Counted from the first letter of the stretch, positions 23,695 through 35,164 are shown. The stretch is DNA of 64,000 nucleotides from Butyriboletus loyo (GCA_038093515.1 JBBPSI010000023.1:145403-209402); one strand, 5' to 3'. Program-made: numbers and translations. Notes: generated from the letters alone by a model not told the origin.

Positions 23695-24183
23695 TGTTAC
23701 GAGACAACAGAGTTATCAAGTGGCACACAGGGTTCCGCAACTGTTGCAGCTAAACACAATAGCTGGCGAGTGTAATGAGGATAGCTCAGACCTTAATCTT
23801 CTCAACTGTTGCCAGCGAATAAGACAAGTGGTTAAAGCTAGGGAATCCTAGCCGCAACCACAAGCCCCTTTATATTACGCACAGACCAAGCAGTGCGTGA
23901 GACTAGTTACTATACAAGTAGATACGAAGTGAGTCACGGGTCGACGATGATGAGAAATAGAAGTCGACGGTGATCAAAAAGAAGAGAAGCAAACAGAGAT
24001 TAAATACATGAGGCATGACATCATAGAGTCTGGGCCAGTCTGGACCATGACGTCATATGCTTAGTCAGCCTGTGGTCACATGTATAATCCCACGATCACG
24101 TGCGCTAAGTCACGTGACCTTTGAAAGAGAAATATGACGAAGTCCGAATGCAAAAGATGGTTATAAGAGATACAATTATAACA
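23695..24183 (-). mobile_element. Solo LTR, family B, reverse orientation
   Basis: 489 bp, with target duplication AGTTG (23690-23694 and 24184-24188). It splits the Helitron frame between GRLFQQL and VCNSWAS. The GGTCTGTGC box and TATA are only 13 bp apart here, consistent with a 10-bp deletion. Confidence 0.92.
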
Positions 24184-25349
24184 AGTTGGTCTGTAATTCT
24201 TGGGCTTCCATTGATCAGTGCAATCTTACCTGGGTTGCCAACAATCAGACAAAGCTTAGAGCAGATCTTTATCAAGGCTTGAGAGATCATATGGTTCAAG
24301 ATGCTGATCAAGACATGGCTCAAGTTGGTCATGTCATCCTTCCTTCCACTCACAAGGGTGGGCCTCACCACATGCAGCAGCTGCTTCAAGACTCCTTGGC
24401 CATATGTAGAGAATATAGAAGGCCTGACCTTTTTCTCACCATGACTGCCAATGGAAGCTGGCCAGAAATCACTCAAAATCTGCTTCCAGGTATATGTCTC
24501 CATTGAATTTGGTTATTTATAAGTCTCATCATCATGTAGGACAATCCACTGTGGATAGGCCTGATCCAGTCACATGCGCCTTCCATGGCAAGCAGCAAGC
24601 TTTACTAAAGAAGATTTGTGATGGCTACTATGGTCAAGTGGCTGGCTTTGTCTACACCATTGAATATTAGAAGTGTGGATTGCCTCACATGCATCTGTTG
24701 ATCTTTTTGGAGGAGCAAGACAAAATCCATACTGTGGAGCAAGTAGATGCTCTCATCTCAGCACAGATCCCTGATCCTGATGTTCATCCCCAACTTCACT
24801 CTGCTGTCACCAAGTATATGCTTCATGGTCCCTGTTCTCCTCAAAGATGCTTAGAGAGTGGTGTTTGCAAAAAGTGCTTTCCAAAGCCATTCTCTGATCA
24901 CACTGTCATGAAGGAAGATGGCTATCCTGACTATGCTTGCCCTGAAAACAATAGGACTATTCAGAAGTGTCAGGATGTCTTCAACAACAAGGATGTTATT
25001 CCTTATTCCAGAGAGTTGTTGGTGGAATTTGACTGTCATATCAATTTGGAAGTCTGTGGATCTATCAAGGTTGTCAAGTACATCCACAAGTACATCTACA
25101 AGGGTCCAGATCGTGCCACCATTCAGACAGAAGGTCATGATGAAATTCGCTCCTATCTTGATGCTAGATATGTCTCCTCCACTCAGGCTTGCCACAATAT
25201 CTTGGAGTTTCCCATGCACATGGAATGGCCAGCTGTCTATTGTCTCTCAGTTCATCTCCCTGGCCAACAGCCCATTGTTTTTCATGCTGGAGCTCAAATA
25301 GACAATGTGGTTAATGATGCCAAGGACACTCAACTGCTTGGATGGTTCA

Positions 25350-25849
25350 TGTTACGATTCATTCTTTTCTTTTCTTTTGTTTCTACTTAAGCATATCTCA
25401 CGATAGCTTATCCTTTTAGCCGACGCAACTCGGAATATTCCTCTTTCGCTTCTTAGATAGCGAGATCCAACCCTCGATCTATCGCTCCCCTTTAAGGTAC
25501 TCCTATGGAATATTCCATAACCTTCTATCGTACGACTTCCCTTCGCCCAATGGCAATTCTCCTCCGTATCGTACGATAGCCCTCTTTCCTCTTTCATCCT
25601 TGGTCTGTGCACGTTCCCCTATAGTATAAATACAATGAGATCTAGCTACGTTGTACCCTAAGCTAGATCTACTTGGAATCATCATCGATATCCTCGTCCT
25701 CTCGTCTCTAGTAGCGAGTCGTCTTTCTTCAACTCGAACACCGGATAAATCCTTCATCTTGAAGGTTAGACTTGAACGTCTAGAAGACTTCTTGAGTTCT
25801 AGAACTACATCCAAGTCTACACTCGTACTTACCCAGTCCAAGCGTAACA
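25350..25849 (+). mobile_element. Solo LTR, family F
   Basis: 500 bp, TGTTACGATTC...AGCGTAACA, with target duplication GTTCA (25345-25349 and 25850-25854). The Helitron frame continues across it (LLGWF, then KANANSE). It contains short inverted repeats such as GGAATATTCC and ATCGTACGAT. GGTCTGTGC is at 25601 and TATAAA at 25625. No internal region of this family occurs in the window. Confidence 0.9.
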
Positions 25850-26027
25850 GTTCAAGGCAAATGCAAATTCTGAGCTCATTGCTGCTGGAGCACACAACCA
25901 TCTCTATCAGGAGTTTCCCAAATACTTTGTCTGGAACAAGAGTACTGCCATCTGGAAGGTTTGTCAAAGATACAAGGCCATTGGGCACATATATAGCATT
26001 CCTCCCTCTGCTGGTGAAGCTTTCTAC

Positions 26028-26456
26028 TGTTACACTGGGTGCTAACAACTAGAACAGCGAGGAGGCACTCTGGAGTGGCCTCAAGACTCGGGAGATGATT
26101 CTCAGACTGGGTCTCAGACTATGTCTTAGTGCGCATACTAAGAGTCTGGATGAGAGCTAATTGCTAGCAGGTGACTGCGTAGAACTAGATACTGTACATG
26201 GTGTAAAGACCGGGTCTTTATACTACTGGGGGTCTGTGCACAGACCATGTTCCTAATTGAGATGCGAGAAGGAAACTACAAATGTAGAAGGAATATTCCA
26301 GAAGATTCCGGAGTATGAAAGAAAGCGCGTCCATGCGTGAGAAGTGATGACCTAAGCTAAAGCAGTTCGTACCGCTCAAAGGGCACTAGCGAAAGGCTAG
26401 GCGAGTGAAGTAGTCCAAGTGGTAGTGGGTGGAAAAAGTATACCACTACCGTAACA
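26028..26456 (-). mobile_element. Solo LTR, family E, reverse orientation
   Basis: 429 bp, with target duplication TCTAC (26023-26027 and 26457-26461). The palindrome GGTCTGTGCACAGACC lies at 26231-26246. On the minus strand TATAAA starts at 26222 and ATCTAGTTCT at 26190. It interrupts the Helitron frame at PSAGEAFY. Confidence 0.92.
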
Positions 26457-28195
26457 TCTACTTGTGTCTTTTGCTCACTGTGGTCAAAGGTGAGATTGAT
26501 TGGTTGTGATTTAAATGGAGAAAAACTAAATATTCATTCTCTTATAGGTGCTACCTCCTATGAATATCTTTGCACTGTCAATGGCCAACTTCATGATTCC
26601 TTCAAGGAGGCCTGTCATGCACTTGGTCTTTTGCAGGATGATAGAGAGTGGCTGTTATGTTTACAGGAGGCTGCTCACTTCAGCATGGGCTTTCAACTAA
26701 GATGTCATTATCATTCTGGTCCATTGCTCTCCTGTGGATCCTGATCACTTATGGGAGGCATCCAAGAACCACCTCTGTGATGATCTACAACATTATCTCA
26801 TTCATACCCTTCATATCCCTGAGCCCACCCAGGAGCAGATATATAATTATGGCCTACATCTCATAGCCTAGGATCTTAGAAGACATGGAAAGAGCTTTCT
26901 AGATTATCCAGCCATGCCTAGACCACAGGGGAATTGGGCTCTTCAGAAGGGAAACTGTTATGACCGCAGGAGTAATCCCAACAGAACATTTCACAAGCAG
27001 TTCAATACAGTTGCAGTGCTCTCTAATCATTTGGGATGAAGCAGCCTCTCAACATTGTCATGCTGTGGAGCATGTAGATCATACCCTGCATGACTTAATG
27101 GACCAGAACAGTCCATTTGGAGGAATTGCCACTTTACTTGATGGGAACTTCAGGCAAACTCTGCCTGTTATTCAGCATGGCTCAAGAGAAAGAGAACAGA
27201 TCATACCAGCCACTCTTACTCACTCTAACCTCTGGGCAAGCATGACCATCCACTATCTTCATGAAAACATGTGTCTTGGTCAGGATCCAGAATCTGATGC
27301 TTGGGCTCAGCAACTCCTTCACATTGGTGTTACTGATGGAGAGGTGGAGCTCCCTGAACATATGCAGTGTGGTGATCAGATGCCCTCCCTTATCAATGCC
27401 CTCTACTCCCAGCTACTTTCACCCAATCAGAACCAGCAGCTCCAGCTTTCTGGTCAGTATTTCCTAGATCATACCATCCTCTCTCCTAGGAATATTCAGG
27501 TACATGAGATCAACTCCAGCATTCTTAATTCTGTTGCACCTGAAGAGAAGAACATCTATCTCAGTTCTGACTCTGTCACTGAAAGGGAATATCCAACCAG
27601 AGGTCTTACATACTTTCAATCCCTCTGGATTTCCCCTTCACAAGCTGGAATTCAAGAATGGTGCACCACTTATGTTGCTGCACAATCTGGGTCCTCTTCA
27701 TGGCCTCTACAATGGTACTCACTTGAGGCTCATAAGATCTACTTGCTGAATTCTGGAGTGCCATGTATTGAATGGAAATGAAGATAATGCCAATATTACT
27801 ATTTTCATTCCTCACATAGGTTTGGATGCTGGACTTGGAGATGCTCCTGTTCCCTTCTGTTGCCTCCAATTTCCTGTTCATCTGGCCTATTCAATGACCA
27901 TTAACAAGGCACAGTGTCAAACAATGAAGCATATTGGTCTCAACTTGAGTTCTCCTGTTTTCTCTCATGGACAACTTTATGTTGCACTTTCATGTTGTAC
28001 TCATCCTAGACACATCAAAGTTCTCTTTCCAGAAGATCAACATAATACCAAAACTACAAATGTTGTATGGAATGAAGTATTTGGAAATTTGGAAATCTGA
28101 TTCACATTGTATATCATATAGACTTCTCATTGCATTTGTAAATATCACTATATACCCAATTGATTATATATGAAATCTCTGACTTACTATCTCCA

Positions 28196-28230
28196 ACCTG
28201 TGCTGAAAGCACAACAGGTAAAATGCTAGT
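28196..28230 (+). other. Helitron 3' terminus (hairpin and CTAG|T)
   Basis: CCTGTGCT-GAA-AGCACaacAGG forms a stem (28197-28218). Eight bases later come CTAG (28226-28229) and T (28230). Helitrons end in CTRR after a short hairpin and insert before T. Confidence 0.7.
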
Positions 28231-28237
28231 AGACAAT

Positions 28238-28667
28238 AATGTCAAAGGCTCCTCACGTGATGTCTCTGTAAATGGATTTCCTCCAGGCTGGAGAGTGGTG
28301 ATGTTATTCCTGGACCGCGTTTCACACCACCGTCTGAGTGCCTCTTCAGTGGCGGGATGCTGTACTGGAACCAGCCTAGGTGGTTGCCATACACCGTTGT
28401 GCCTCTCTCAAAAAAAAGAAAGGGTACCCCCGGCTATCAGCCAAGTAAGCGTGCAAGGCGTCAGCATGGTCTGACGGTGTTCTGATTGTCGAATTGTGAA
28501 GACGAATCCATCTCGATAAACTATGTCTATGACCCAGGTACAACAGGAGGTCCTCAATCCTCTGCACTGCCGATGTCGACACCAAATTTCAAGCACAACT
28601 TCCAACATGACACGTGCTAGTTAATGGCAGGTAAGCACGACGAACCCTCGTTTTCGTACCCATGCTG
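28238..28667 (-). repeat. Dispersed repeat R1, copy 2 (inverted)
   Basis: Reverse-complement copy of 14985-15413, 430 bp, starting 8 bp after the Helitron end. Substitutions and a one- or two-base change in the A/T tract are the main differences. Confidence 0.85.
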
Positions 28668-28942
28668 TTCACTATCGTTGATCAGATCGTGATTTCATAT
28701 CTAGGGACCTTGCCATTCGAAGAAGCAGAAGGCGCTCATGGCATGGCCTGGCTGTGGCCAACGAGGATGATGCGGGGAGGGCATGCGTCCAGGCCTGGAA
28801 TTCTTCTCCAGGCCAGCCCCCTACCCCCAGGCTGGCATAGTGAAGACGTCTTTCGCGACCCTCGAGTCACGGTCCACTCGACAGCTCTCATTCCACTTAC
28901 ATCTAAAAGTCCATCACAACCAGGACTTACACACTCCGAACC

Positions 28943-31131
28943 ATGGCCAAAACAGATAGCCAATCAAGGTGAGGACTCCCCCCCCCACTGCCCTCGGCAT
29001 CGTGACTTTCTACCGCAATATAAAAAGGAGCTGACTCTTGTCCTCCTCTCTCTCAACAAGCCTTTCATCACACCTCTCACCCCGCAACGTCGTCGTCGCA
29101 GGCGAAACCGGCGTCGGCAAAAGCTCCTTCATCAATCTCGTCACCGGCTCAGATACCGCAACCACCGCCAACGACGTCTGCGGGGTCACCACCCGCACGA
29201 GCTCTCACACCTGGGAAACAGACACCCACACGCACGCGTTTCGGCTATGGGATACCCCCGGTCTAGGCGAGGGTTCGTTCGGCAACGTCTCCCCCAGAGC
29301 TGCGCAACATGCGTTACGCGTCCTCTTGAGGGAACTCGGCAAGGAAGGCGGGGTGCACCTCCTCGTCGTGTGCATCCGCGGCATCGCGAGAATCACAAAG
29401 GGCATGAAACAGACGTACGACGTCATCCTCCGCATTCGGGACCAAGTGTCCCCCCAAATCCCCGTCGTAGCTGTCATCACCGAACTGGAGAAACGATGCG
29501 ACGAATCCAACATCGTATCCTCCATGGAAGAGTGGTGGATGAGCAACGAGAGCGCCCTGGCCACCTTTGACATGGCGTTCTGCGGCCACGCTTGCCTCAC
29601 GACTCTCCCAGACGACTGTTATCCCGAAATGCCAGGTCGCCGTGCCGAGTGCCAACGACTCGCGTGGAACCTCCTCATTGACCATTCTCTCCCACTCGCC
29701 ACGTTTGGTGGGTGCATGCGGACGACCAATGCCTTATCCACTCTCTCGCTCAAGCTCACTCGCAACATCGTCGTCGTGGGCGAAACCGGCGTCGGAAAAA
29801 GCTCGGTCATCAATCTGGTGGTCGGCACAGACAGTGCAGTGGCGGCAAGCGACGTGTGCGCCGTCACCGTCGGCACGAGCTATCACGACTGGGACCTCTT
29901 GCAAACGCAAACCTTCCGCCTCTGGGACACCCCCGGGCTGAGCGAAGGCCCGCTCGGGAGCACGTCCCGCAAACACGCACACAACGCCCTGCGATCTCTC
30001 CTCACAGAACTCGGTCGCGGTGCGGGCGTGCACCTTCTCATCGTCTGTTTTCGAGGTAGACGGGTCACGAAGAGCATGAAACATACCTACGACACGGTTC
30101 TCGCGCTTCGTGACCGCGTCTCCCCAGAAACCCCTATCGTCGCCGTCGTCACCGAACTCGAACGCAGATCAAACGCATCCGACGTCCTCGCCGCCATGGA
30201 CGAATGGTGGCACACCAACGCGGACGTCTTGTCAGACCTCCACATGGCGTTCACCGCACACGCCTGTATTACCACCCTCTCCGACGACACACACCCCCCG
30301 ATCCCAGGGCGTCGCGACGAATGCCAACGTCTCGTCCGCGATCTCATCATCGACCACGCCCTCACCCCACGCAGCGTCTCCACTCAAGACCTCCACGTCA
30401 TCCTCTTTGGAGAAACCGGCGTCGGAAAAAGTTCACTCGTCAATCTCCTCGCAGGGTGGAACGTCGCCGAGGTCTCGCCCGACAGCATCACGTGCACCCT
30501 CGCATCGACAGAGTATCAGTTCCAGCTTGGCGCGACGACGATCCGGCTCTGGGATACCGTCGGGCTGGAGGAACCGGAGAGAGGGACGAACGGGTACATG
30601 GGTGCGATCGAGAAAGCGACGCAGTTGATACGGCGGTTGAACGCTTCGGGCGGGATCAGTCTCTTTCTGTTTTGCGTACGCGGGAACAGGGTGACGACGA
30701 CCATGCAGAGTAACTACCGCCTCTTTTACGAGGTGCTTGGCAAGAAGCAGGTTCCGATCGCGTTGGCGGTCACGCACCTAGAACGAGAACTGGTCATGGA
30801 GGAGTGGTGGCAGCGCAACGTCAAAACTCTGGAAAAGAACGGGATCCACGTCGGTGGTCATGCGTGCTTCACTACGTTGGAAGGTCACCCCAAGTATGTG
30901 GAATCGAGGAACGCGGTTCAGGATCTATTCTGGCAGTACGCTGACCAACGCAAGTTTTCGATGCCATCGGAGACATGGCTCGGTTGGCTGTTGAACGGTT
31001 TGAGTATGCTCCTGGGTTTCGCATTGCCGAGGAGCAAGGACTTGACGCGCATCTTGACGAAACGGTGCCATTTGGAGCCAGATGTTGCTCAGAGAGTGGC
31101 AGCTTGTATAGAGACCACGACGGATACGTAA
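28943..31131 (+). CDS. Protein with three tandem AIG1/septin-like GTPase domains
   Basis: Exon 1 is MAKTDSQS (28943-28968); a GTGAGG...AACAAG intron leads to exon 2 (29061-31131); about 698 residues in all. Three G domains follow one another. Each has the P-loop GETGVGKSS (about 29105, 29790, 30413) and a switch-II motif (WDTPGLGEG, WDTPGLSEG, WDTVGLEEP). Each also has a VVxxTELEK/R-type segment before a conserved EEWWxxN motif and a terminal GHAC(F/L)TTL. Copies 1 and 2 are more alike than copy 3, whose DTVG departs from DTPG. There is no NKxD motif; the T-x-L-E segment sits where G4 would be. The C-terminal about 60 residues include a hydrophobic stretch (WLGWLLNGLSMLLGFALP) that may bind membrane. 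Function unknown; immune/AIG1-like GTPases are the nearest class I recognise. Confidence 0.85.
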
Positions 31132-31238
31132 ACACTGCGGCTGCAGCCATCTCACTGTAATCATATAATTCTCCCTTCTGTCAAGCGTGAACTGCAAAAC
31201 TCAGCATTCGAGAGACAGGAGAACGGGGGAACATAATG

Positions 31239-32735
31239 CTATATCACCAAACTCTGTTCTATCTCTCCCATCAACATCGTCCCGTCTTTGCTTCCCGTCA
31301 AAACTGCCAGTAAGGTTCACGCGTGAGCAACGGTCCACACGCCAAAAAAAAAAAGAGCAGGACACTCACTAATCGGCTCTTTTGGATGGAAATCGACCGA
31401 CGTCACGGTCCCCTTGTGTCCGGGAAGCTATCAATGCGCAGCGGTTGACATCTGTACCCAGAAAAGAATACGAGACATGGACAGACCTTGTACAACACTC
31501 GCCCGCTCTCAACGTCCCAAATACACACCATCCGATCTGCACCACCGACCGCGACCCGCCGACCATCATCGTCCTTGCTCCACGCCCCTTTCAACAAGGT
31601 GTTTTCGAACCCTGCGGGTGCGCCATGGAGAACGCGGTGGATTCGGGCTGGGGAGGGGGAGAAGGGACGGACGTCGTGGATGATGGTCTGCGAAGAGAGA
31701 GAGGGCGAGAGGAGGTAAGATCCGTTTGGCGAGAGTGCCAGCGAGGTGGGAGTGTCGGTGTGTCCTGCGAGCGTATACACCTCTTCATTTTTCCGCACGT
31801 CGTACACCTGTCCGATTGATTCCAACCCGTTCAGCGTCCCAATCCCGCGTGTAGAGATGAGGTCTTCGAAAACGGCCCCCCCAAAAAAAGAAAAACACGC
31901 ACATGAATCTCGTTATCCAATCCCCCGACGTATACATGCTGCCCATCCGCACTCCAACATACCCCCGTCACTGGACACCCCACCTCCCACATTGCCACGC
32001 TCTGCTTTCCACCTTCCCCCTCCCATATTCTCACCGTCCCATCGTCCGAGCCCGTCACGACGAGTTCAACCCCGGCACCACCTGCCATCGTCCGGTCGAG
32101 GGCGTTGATGATCCCACGGTGCGCAGAAATTTTTTTGATGCGTTGACTGGTGGTGACGTCTGTGAGGATTAGTGTGTGGTCTGCGGAGACGGTGTAGATA
32201 GTGGGCGAGTAGAGAGACCATTGGAGGTCGAGGATGGGCGCTTTGTGGAGGCTGGATAAGAGACCATAGTTTGTGTTTGGAGGATAAGTCCGCCAGAGTG
32301 CTGTCCAAAACAACAACGACGAAAAAGCGTGATGAAGTGGAGGGAATGACGAGTTGGGACGAGGGAATCGTGGTCAGATCAAACGCGAACGCGGCGAGCG
32401 AGAGGCAAGATGGGACGCACAGACACTTCTATCGGCAGAACAGGCCGCAATGTTTTGTCCCGTAGGATCGAATCGACAACTCAATATCTCGGCCTTGGTA
32501 TAATGAGCCCCCCGACCGACCATTCACGCAATGCGTTATCCTGACTCACCGAATGCGCCCCACTCAAGCTGATGATGGGCGCCTCGAGATTGCTCGTGCG
32601 TTTGACGCTGCGAACGAGGCCTTTTTGGCGGTCGTCGCCGGACGAGATGACGAGTTGGGTTCGTGGTGGCGTGTTTGAACGAGCTCGTTTCACGAGCTGG
32701 CCATCTCTGGGAGGGGACGTGCCTCTTTTTGACAT
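31239..32735 (-). CDS. U5 snRNP 40 kDa WD40 protein (SNRNP40/Cwf17-like)
   Basis: A seven-bladed WD40 propeller component of the U5 snRNP and spliceosome. Start MSKRGTSPPRDGQLVKRARS (ATG 32735). The order is LEAPIISLSGAHS, then the ILSCRFDPTGQNIAACSADR blade, then YGLLSSLHKAPILDLQW. SADHTLILTDVTTSQRIKKI and GSDDGTVRIWEGE come next, then DVRKNEEVYTLAGHTDTPTS and GGADRMVCIWDVESGRVLYK. The gene ends LPGHKGTVTSVDFHPKEP, then IILTGSKDGTMLMGEI...LVI, with TAG 31241-31239. The last exon was placed by a GTGAGT...GGCAG intron that restores the family's C-terminal MGEI. Several short introns lie between blades. Confidence 0.87.
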
Positions 32736-32926
32736 GATGATTGGAAGAACGCGTCGCGAACGCCGTCAACGGTGAACTCGAGCAAACTGCCATCCACACT
32801 GGATATGGTGTTAATATTATGGTCACGTGCCTCGCTCGACGCCTGTGCATCAAGTCACTCATGTCATTATACATACCAACTGGGTATCCACGCCAAAAAA
32901 AAAAGTCCAAGCATGTACTTAGAAAT

Positions 32927-35164
32927 TCAACCGCGCTGCGCAGCCGCCCATCTCACAGCATCCCGTCTTCCTTTGGCAACATCAACACCAAACCATATGA
33001 CCAGAGACGCAGCCGTGCAGATCGCAAACAAGAACGAGAACCCATGCCAATTATCCTGCGTCTTGTCGATGATTGCCTGGACAACGTAAGGCCCGACCAT
33101 GGACGAAGCGCGGTTGGAAAGACCGAACAGGCCAAAGAACTGCCAGTGCACGAGTCAATTGTGGCTAAAGGTACAGACAACAGACGAAGTGTTGACGACG
33201 TACCATGTTGTCGAACCCAGGTGGACTAAGCTCAGCCATCATCGTTTGCGAGAAAGCGTAGTATGGCGCTTGAAATAGACCGAACACGACATTATACGCC
33301 CTGGTTCCGATCAGCAAAACACGTGGAGGTGTTCCAATGCTTTCTCACCAGAACTCCCAGGCATTGTGGAACCTTGAATGAGATCCCGTCATCTATCCAT
33401 GCAAAAAGGAAGTGTGATCACAACTTACCCAAGTTTGTCAGTCCATATGCCGATCATGCCCCAGAGTGGGATCAGAATCGTCGCGACATTGGTAACAACA
33501 AACTATGGCAACGATCAGGATTGTTATAACATAGAACATTAGACGAGCGAACCATTTTCTTTGTACTAATCTTCCAGTGGCGTTGGATGTACCAGAACCC
33601 GAGAGTGCTGATGGTCGAAGTGATGGCCTGCGACAAACCAAGGTACGTATTCTGCAAGAACGAGAAGCTGAATTTGTCATTCTGACAGATGGACACGAGG
33701 GTGCCAGTGGTATTGAGTCCCTAAAGGACCCCATTCAGTCAAGTGAACGCGTCTGGAGGAAGAAGTACTTGCGTCTGCCAAGAGGAAAAAGGCGAAAAGA
33801 TACACAAAGGTATATGGGAGGTGTTCATAAGTCTTGAGAGCTGCCCAGATCTGAACTCGATGTAATCATCCCACGTTTTAGGTCGTAAAACCACTTGGTT
33901 ACCTGCTTCCATCCTATGGTAAGGTAACTCTCGCCTTTGGGTAGAGGAGGACCCGGGCGAGGCGACTGGTATATGACTAGACCACGGTCAGTGACGTACG
34001 AACCCCTCAGTGATGAACACATACACCACCAAATTCCGAGCAGAACCCAATACGAGTTATCCCTATCACAGATTGAGTGAGTAATTTCTTTGAAGGGGAT
34101 AGTGAACGCACAAGGCAAGTGTATAATTGTCAACTTTGGGGTCATTCGCCGTTTTCGGCGGAAGGAGGAGCGCCAAATTCAAAAGATACGTGACGACATA
34201 TCCGATGTTACTGTGCACCTGATGTACAAGAATGAGCATAGAGTCACCAATCAAGCATATCCCCAAACCGACCGTGGAAATATTACTGATCCTATTCTTC
34301 TCGAGGGACTCTTCCCTCTCGTATTCCTCGACGGAAATGTCACGATTCTGGTATTTTTCACGCAGATTGCGAGAGTGATGGGTATTCCGGGCGAGACGGG
34401 GGAATGCAGCAATGTAGAAAACTAGCGTTGCTCCGTAGGAGACAAATCCCACGATATAGAGCCCCATCGCAAGTTTCCAACGATCCGGAGCTAGATCCCA
34501 TCGGTCAATGCGCGACGACACCATTCAGACAGCACGTACACGTGAGAGCCATACAAGCATACTGTGCAGCCCAACAGATAAGCGTCACGGTGAACAAGAG
34601 CCAGCGACCAAAGGTGCCATAATCACCCGCCGAGCCGATCGTCGTGAATATGGCGGTCATGATAGCGAAGCTGATTCCGTTGGAAATAAGGACGACGCTC
34701 GCGATGGACTTGGTACCACCCATCCAAGGGAGGACACATTGGCCCGATGCGGTATTGGAAAGACAGGACGAGCCTGGACCGACGGTCGGGTCGTAGCCAG
34801 CGGCAGTAGCGAGGCTTTGGAACAATGTCTGGGTATAACCGAGAGGACCGACACCCTGTGGAACAAGATGAATGTGAAGGATCACGTGGGATGCGACCAA
34901 GCCTTACATTATCGCCGTTGTAGTAGACTATGTCCGCGTCAGTAAAGAAAGAGTGTGGAACTCCCGAGGGGATGACACACGATAGTAGCTCCAGAGTTCC
35001 TTCCTGGTGACCAGAGGCTCGTCTTCCTGCACCGTCGCAATGAGCACCGTAGAGTTGCTAACCTTCTTGGGCGATACAGAGTGCGACGCGGAGTCGCGAT
35101 TCTCCTTCTTACGGGTCGGTTCAGCAAAATGAACTGAATGCCCTGGAGGGGCGACGAGCGACAT
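32927..35164 (-). CDS. ATG22: Atg22-like vacuolar amino-acid effluxer (MFS)
   Basis: ATG 35164, MSLVAPPGHSVHFAEPTRKK; the cytosolic N-terminus is followed by RKELWSYYRV. Diagnostic Atg22 segments follow. CLSNTASGQCVLPWMGGTKS is the cysteine-bearing lumenal loop, and VLISNGISFAIMTAIFTTIGSAGDYG and WLLFTVTLICWAAQYACMAL are membrane helices. KLAMGLYIVGFVSYGATLVF and a long loop with NRDISVEEYEREESLEKNRI come next. The C-terminus reads FGLFGLSNRASSMVGPYVVQ, IDKTQDNWHGFSFLF and SLVIWFGVDVAKGRRDAV, stop TGA 32929-32927. Atg22 exports amino acids from the vacuole after autophagic degradation. Many short introns; the exon map in 33200-34100 is only partly resolved. Confidence 0.83.

Larger units (their letters stand above)
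19541..28100 (+). pseudogene. Helitron Rep/PIF1-like helicase pseudogene
   Basis: The frame begins MSTPTTSPQCAQNASFQAEH (19541) and runs through Pro-rich and Gln-rich coiled-coil sequence (20530-20708, 21716-21925). Helitron N-terminal segments follow (GGGLYHISNLH, LPLHYVLFFPHGEEGWHLDI at about 23450-23560). The HUH-type Rep core is GLPHMHLLIFLEEQDK (about 24680) with VVKYIHKYIYKGPD (about 25070). The PIF1-like helicase includes LIIWDEAASQHCHAVEHVD (Walker B, about 27030), LLDGNFRQTLPVIQHGSR and SMTINKAQCQTMKHIGLNLS (about 27890). In-frame stops occur near 20513 (TAA), 21926 (TAA), 22364 (TAA) and 24668 (TAG just before the HUH motif). Sequence jumps from YPAMPRPQGNW to Walker B, so the P-loop region is missing. 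It is not functional as it stands. Confidence 0.85.
19541..28229 (+). mobile_element. Helitron remnant (Rep/helicase), riddled by solo LTRs
   Basis: Rolling-circle transposon. Coding sequence spans 19541 to about 28100. The 3' terminus is recognised by a hairpin (GTGCT-GAA-AGCAC, 28200-28212) followed by CTAG at 28226-28229 and a host T, the canonical Helitron end. The 5' TC end was not located, so the start given is the start of the gene, not of the element. Seven solo LTRs sit inside it, six inserted directly and one nested in another LTR. Confidence 0.8.

Noticed and set aside
24105..24503. Minus-strand open frame overlapping the Helitron
   Set aside because: Spans the end of a solo LTR and the antisense of Helitron codons; no conserved segment.
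25503..26048. Minus-strand open frame of 181 codons
   Set aside because: It lies across the family F LTR and the Helitron fragment next to it; no protein homology, a chance frame in LTR sequence.
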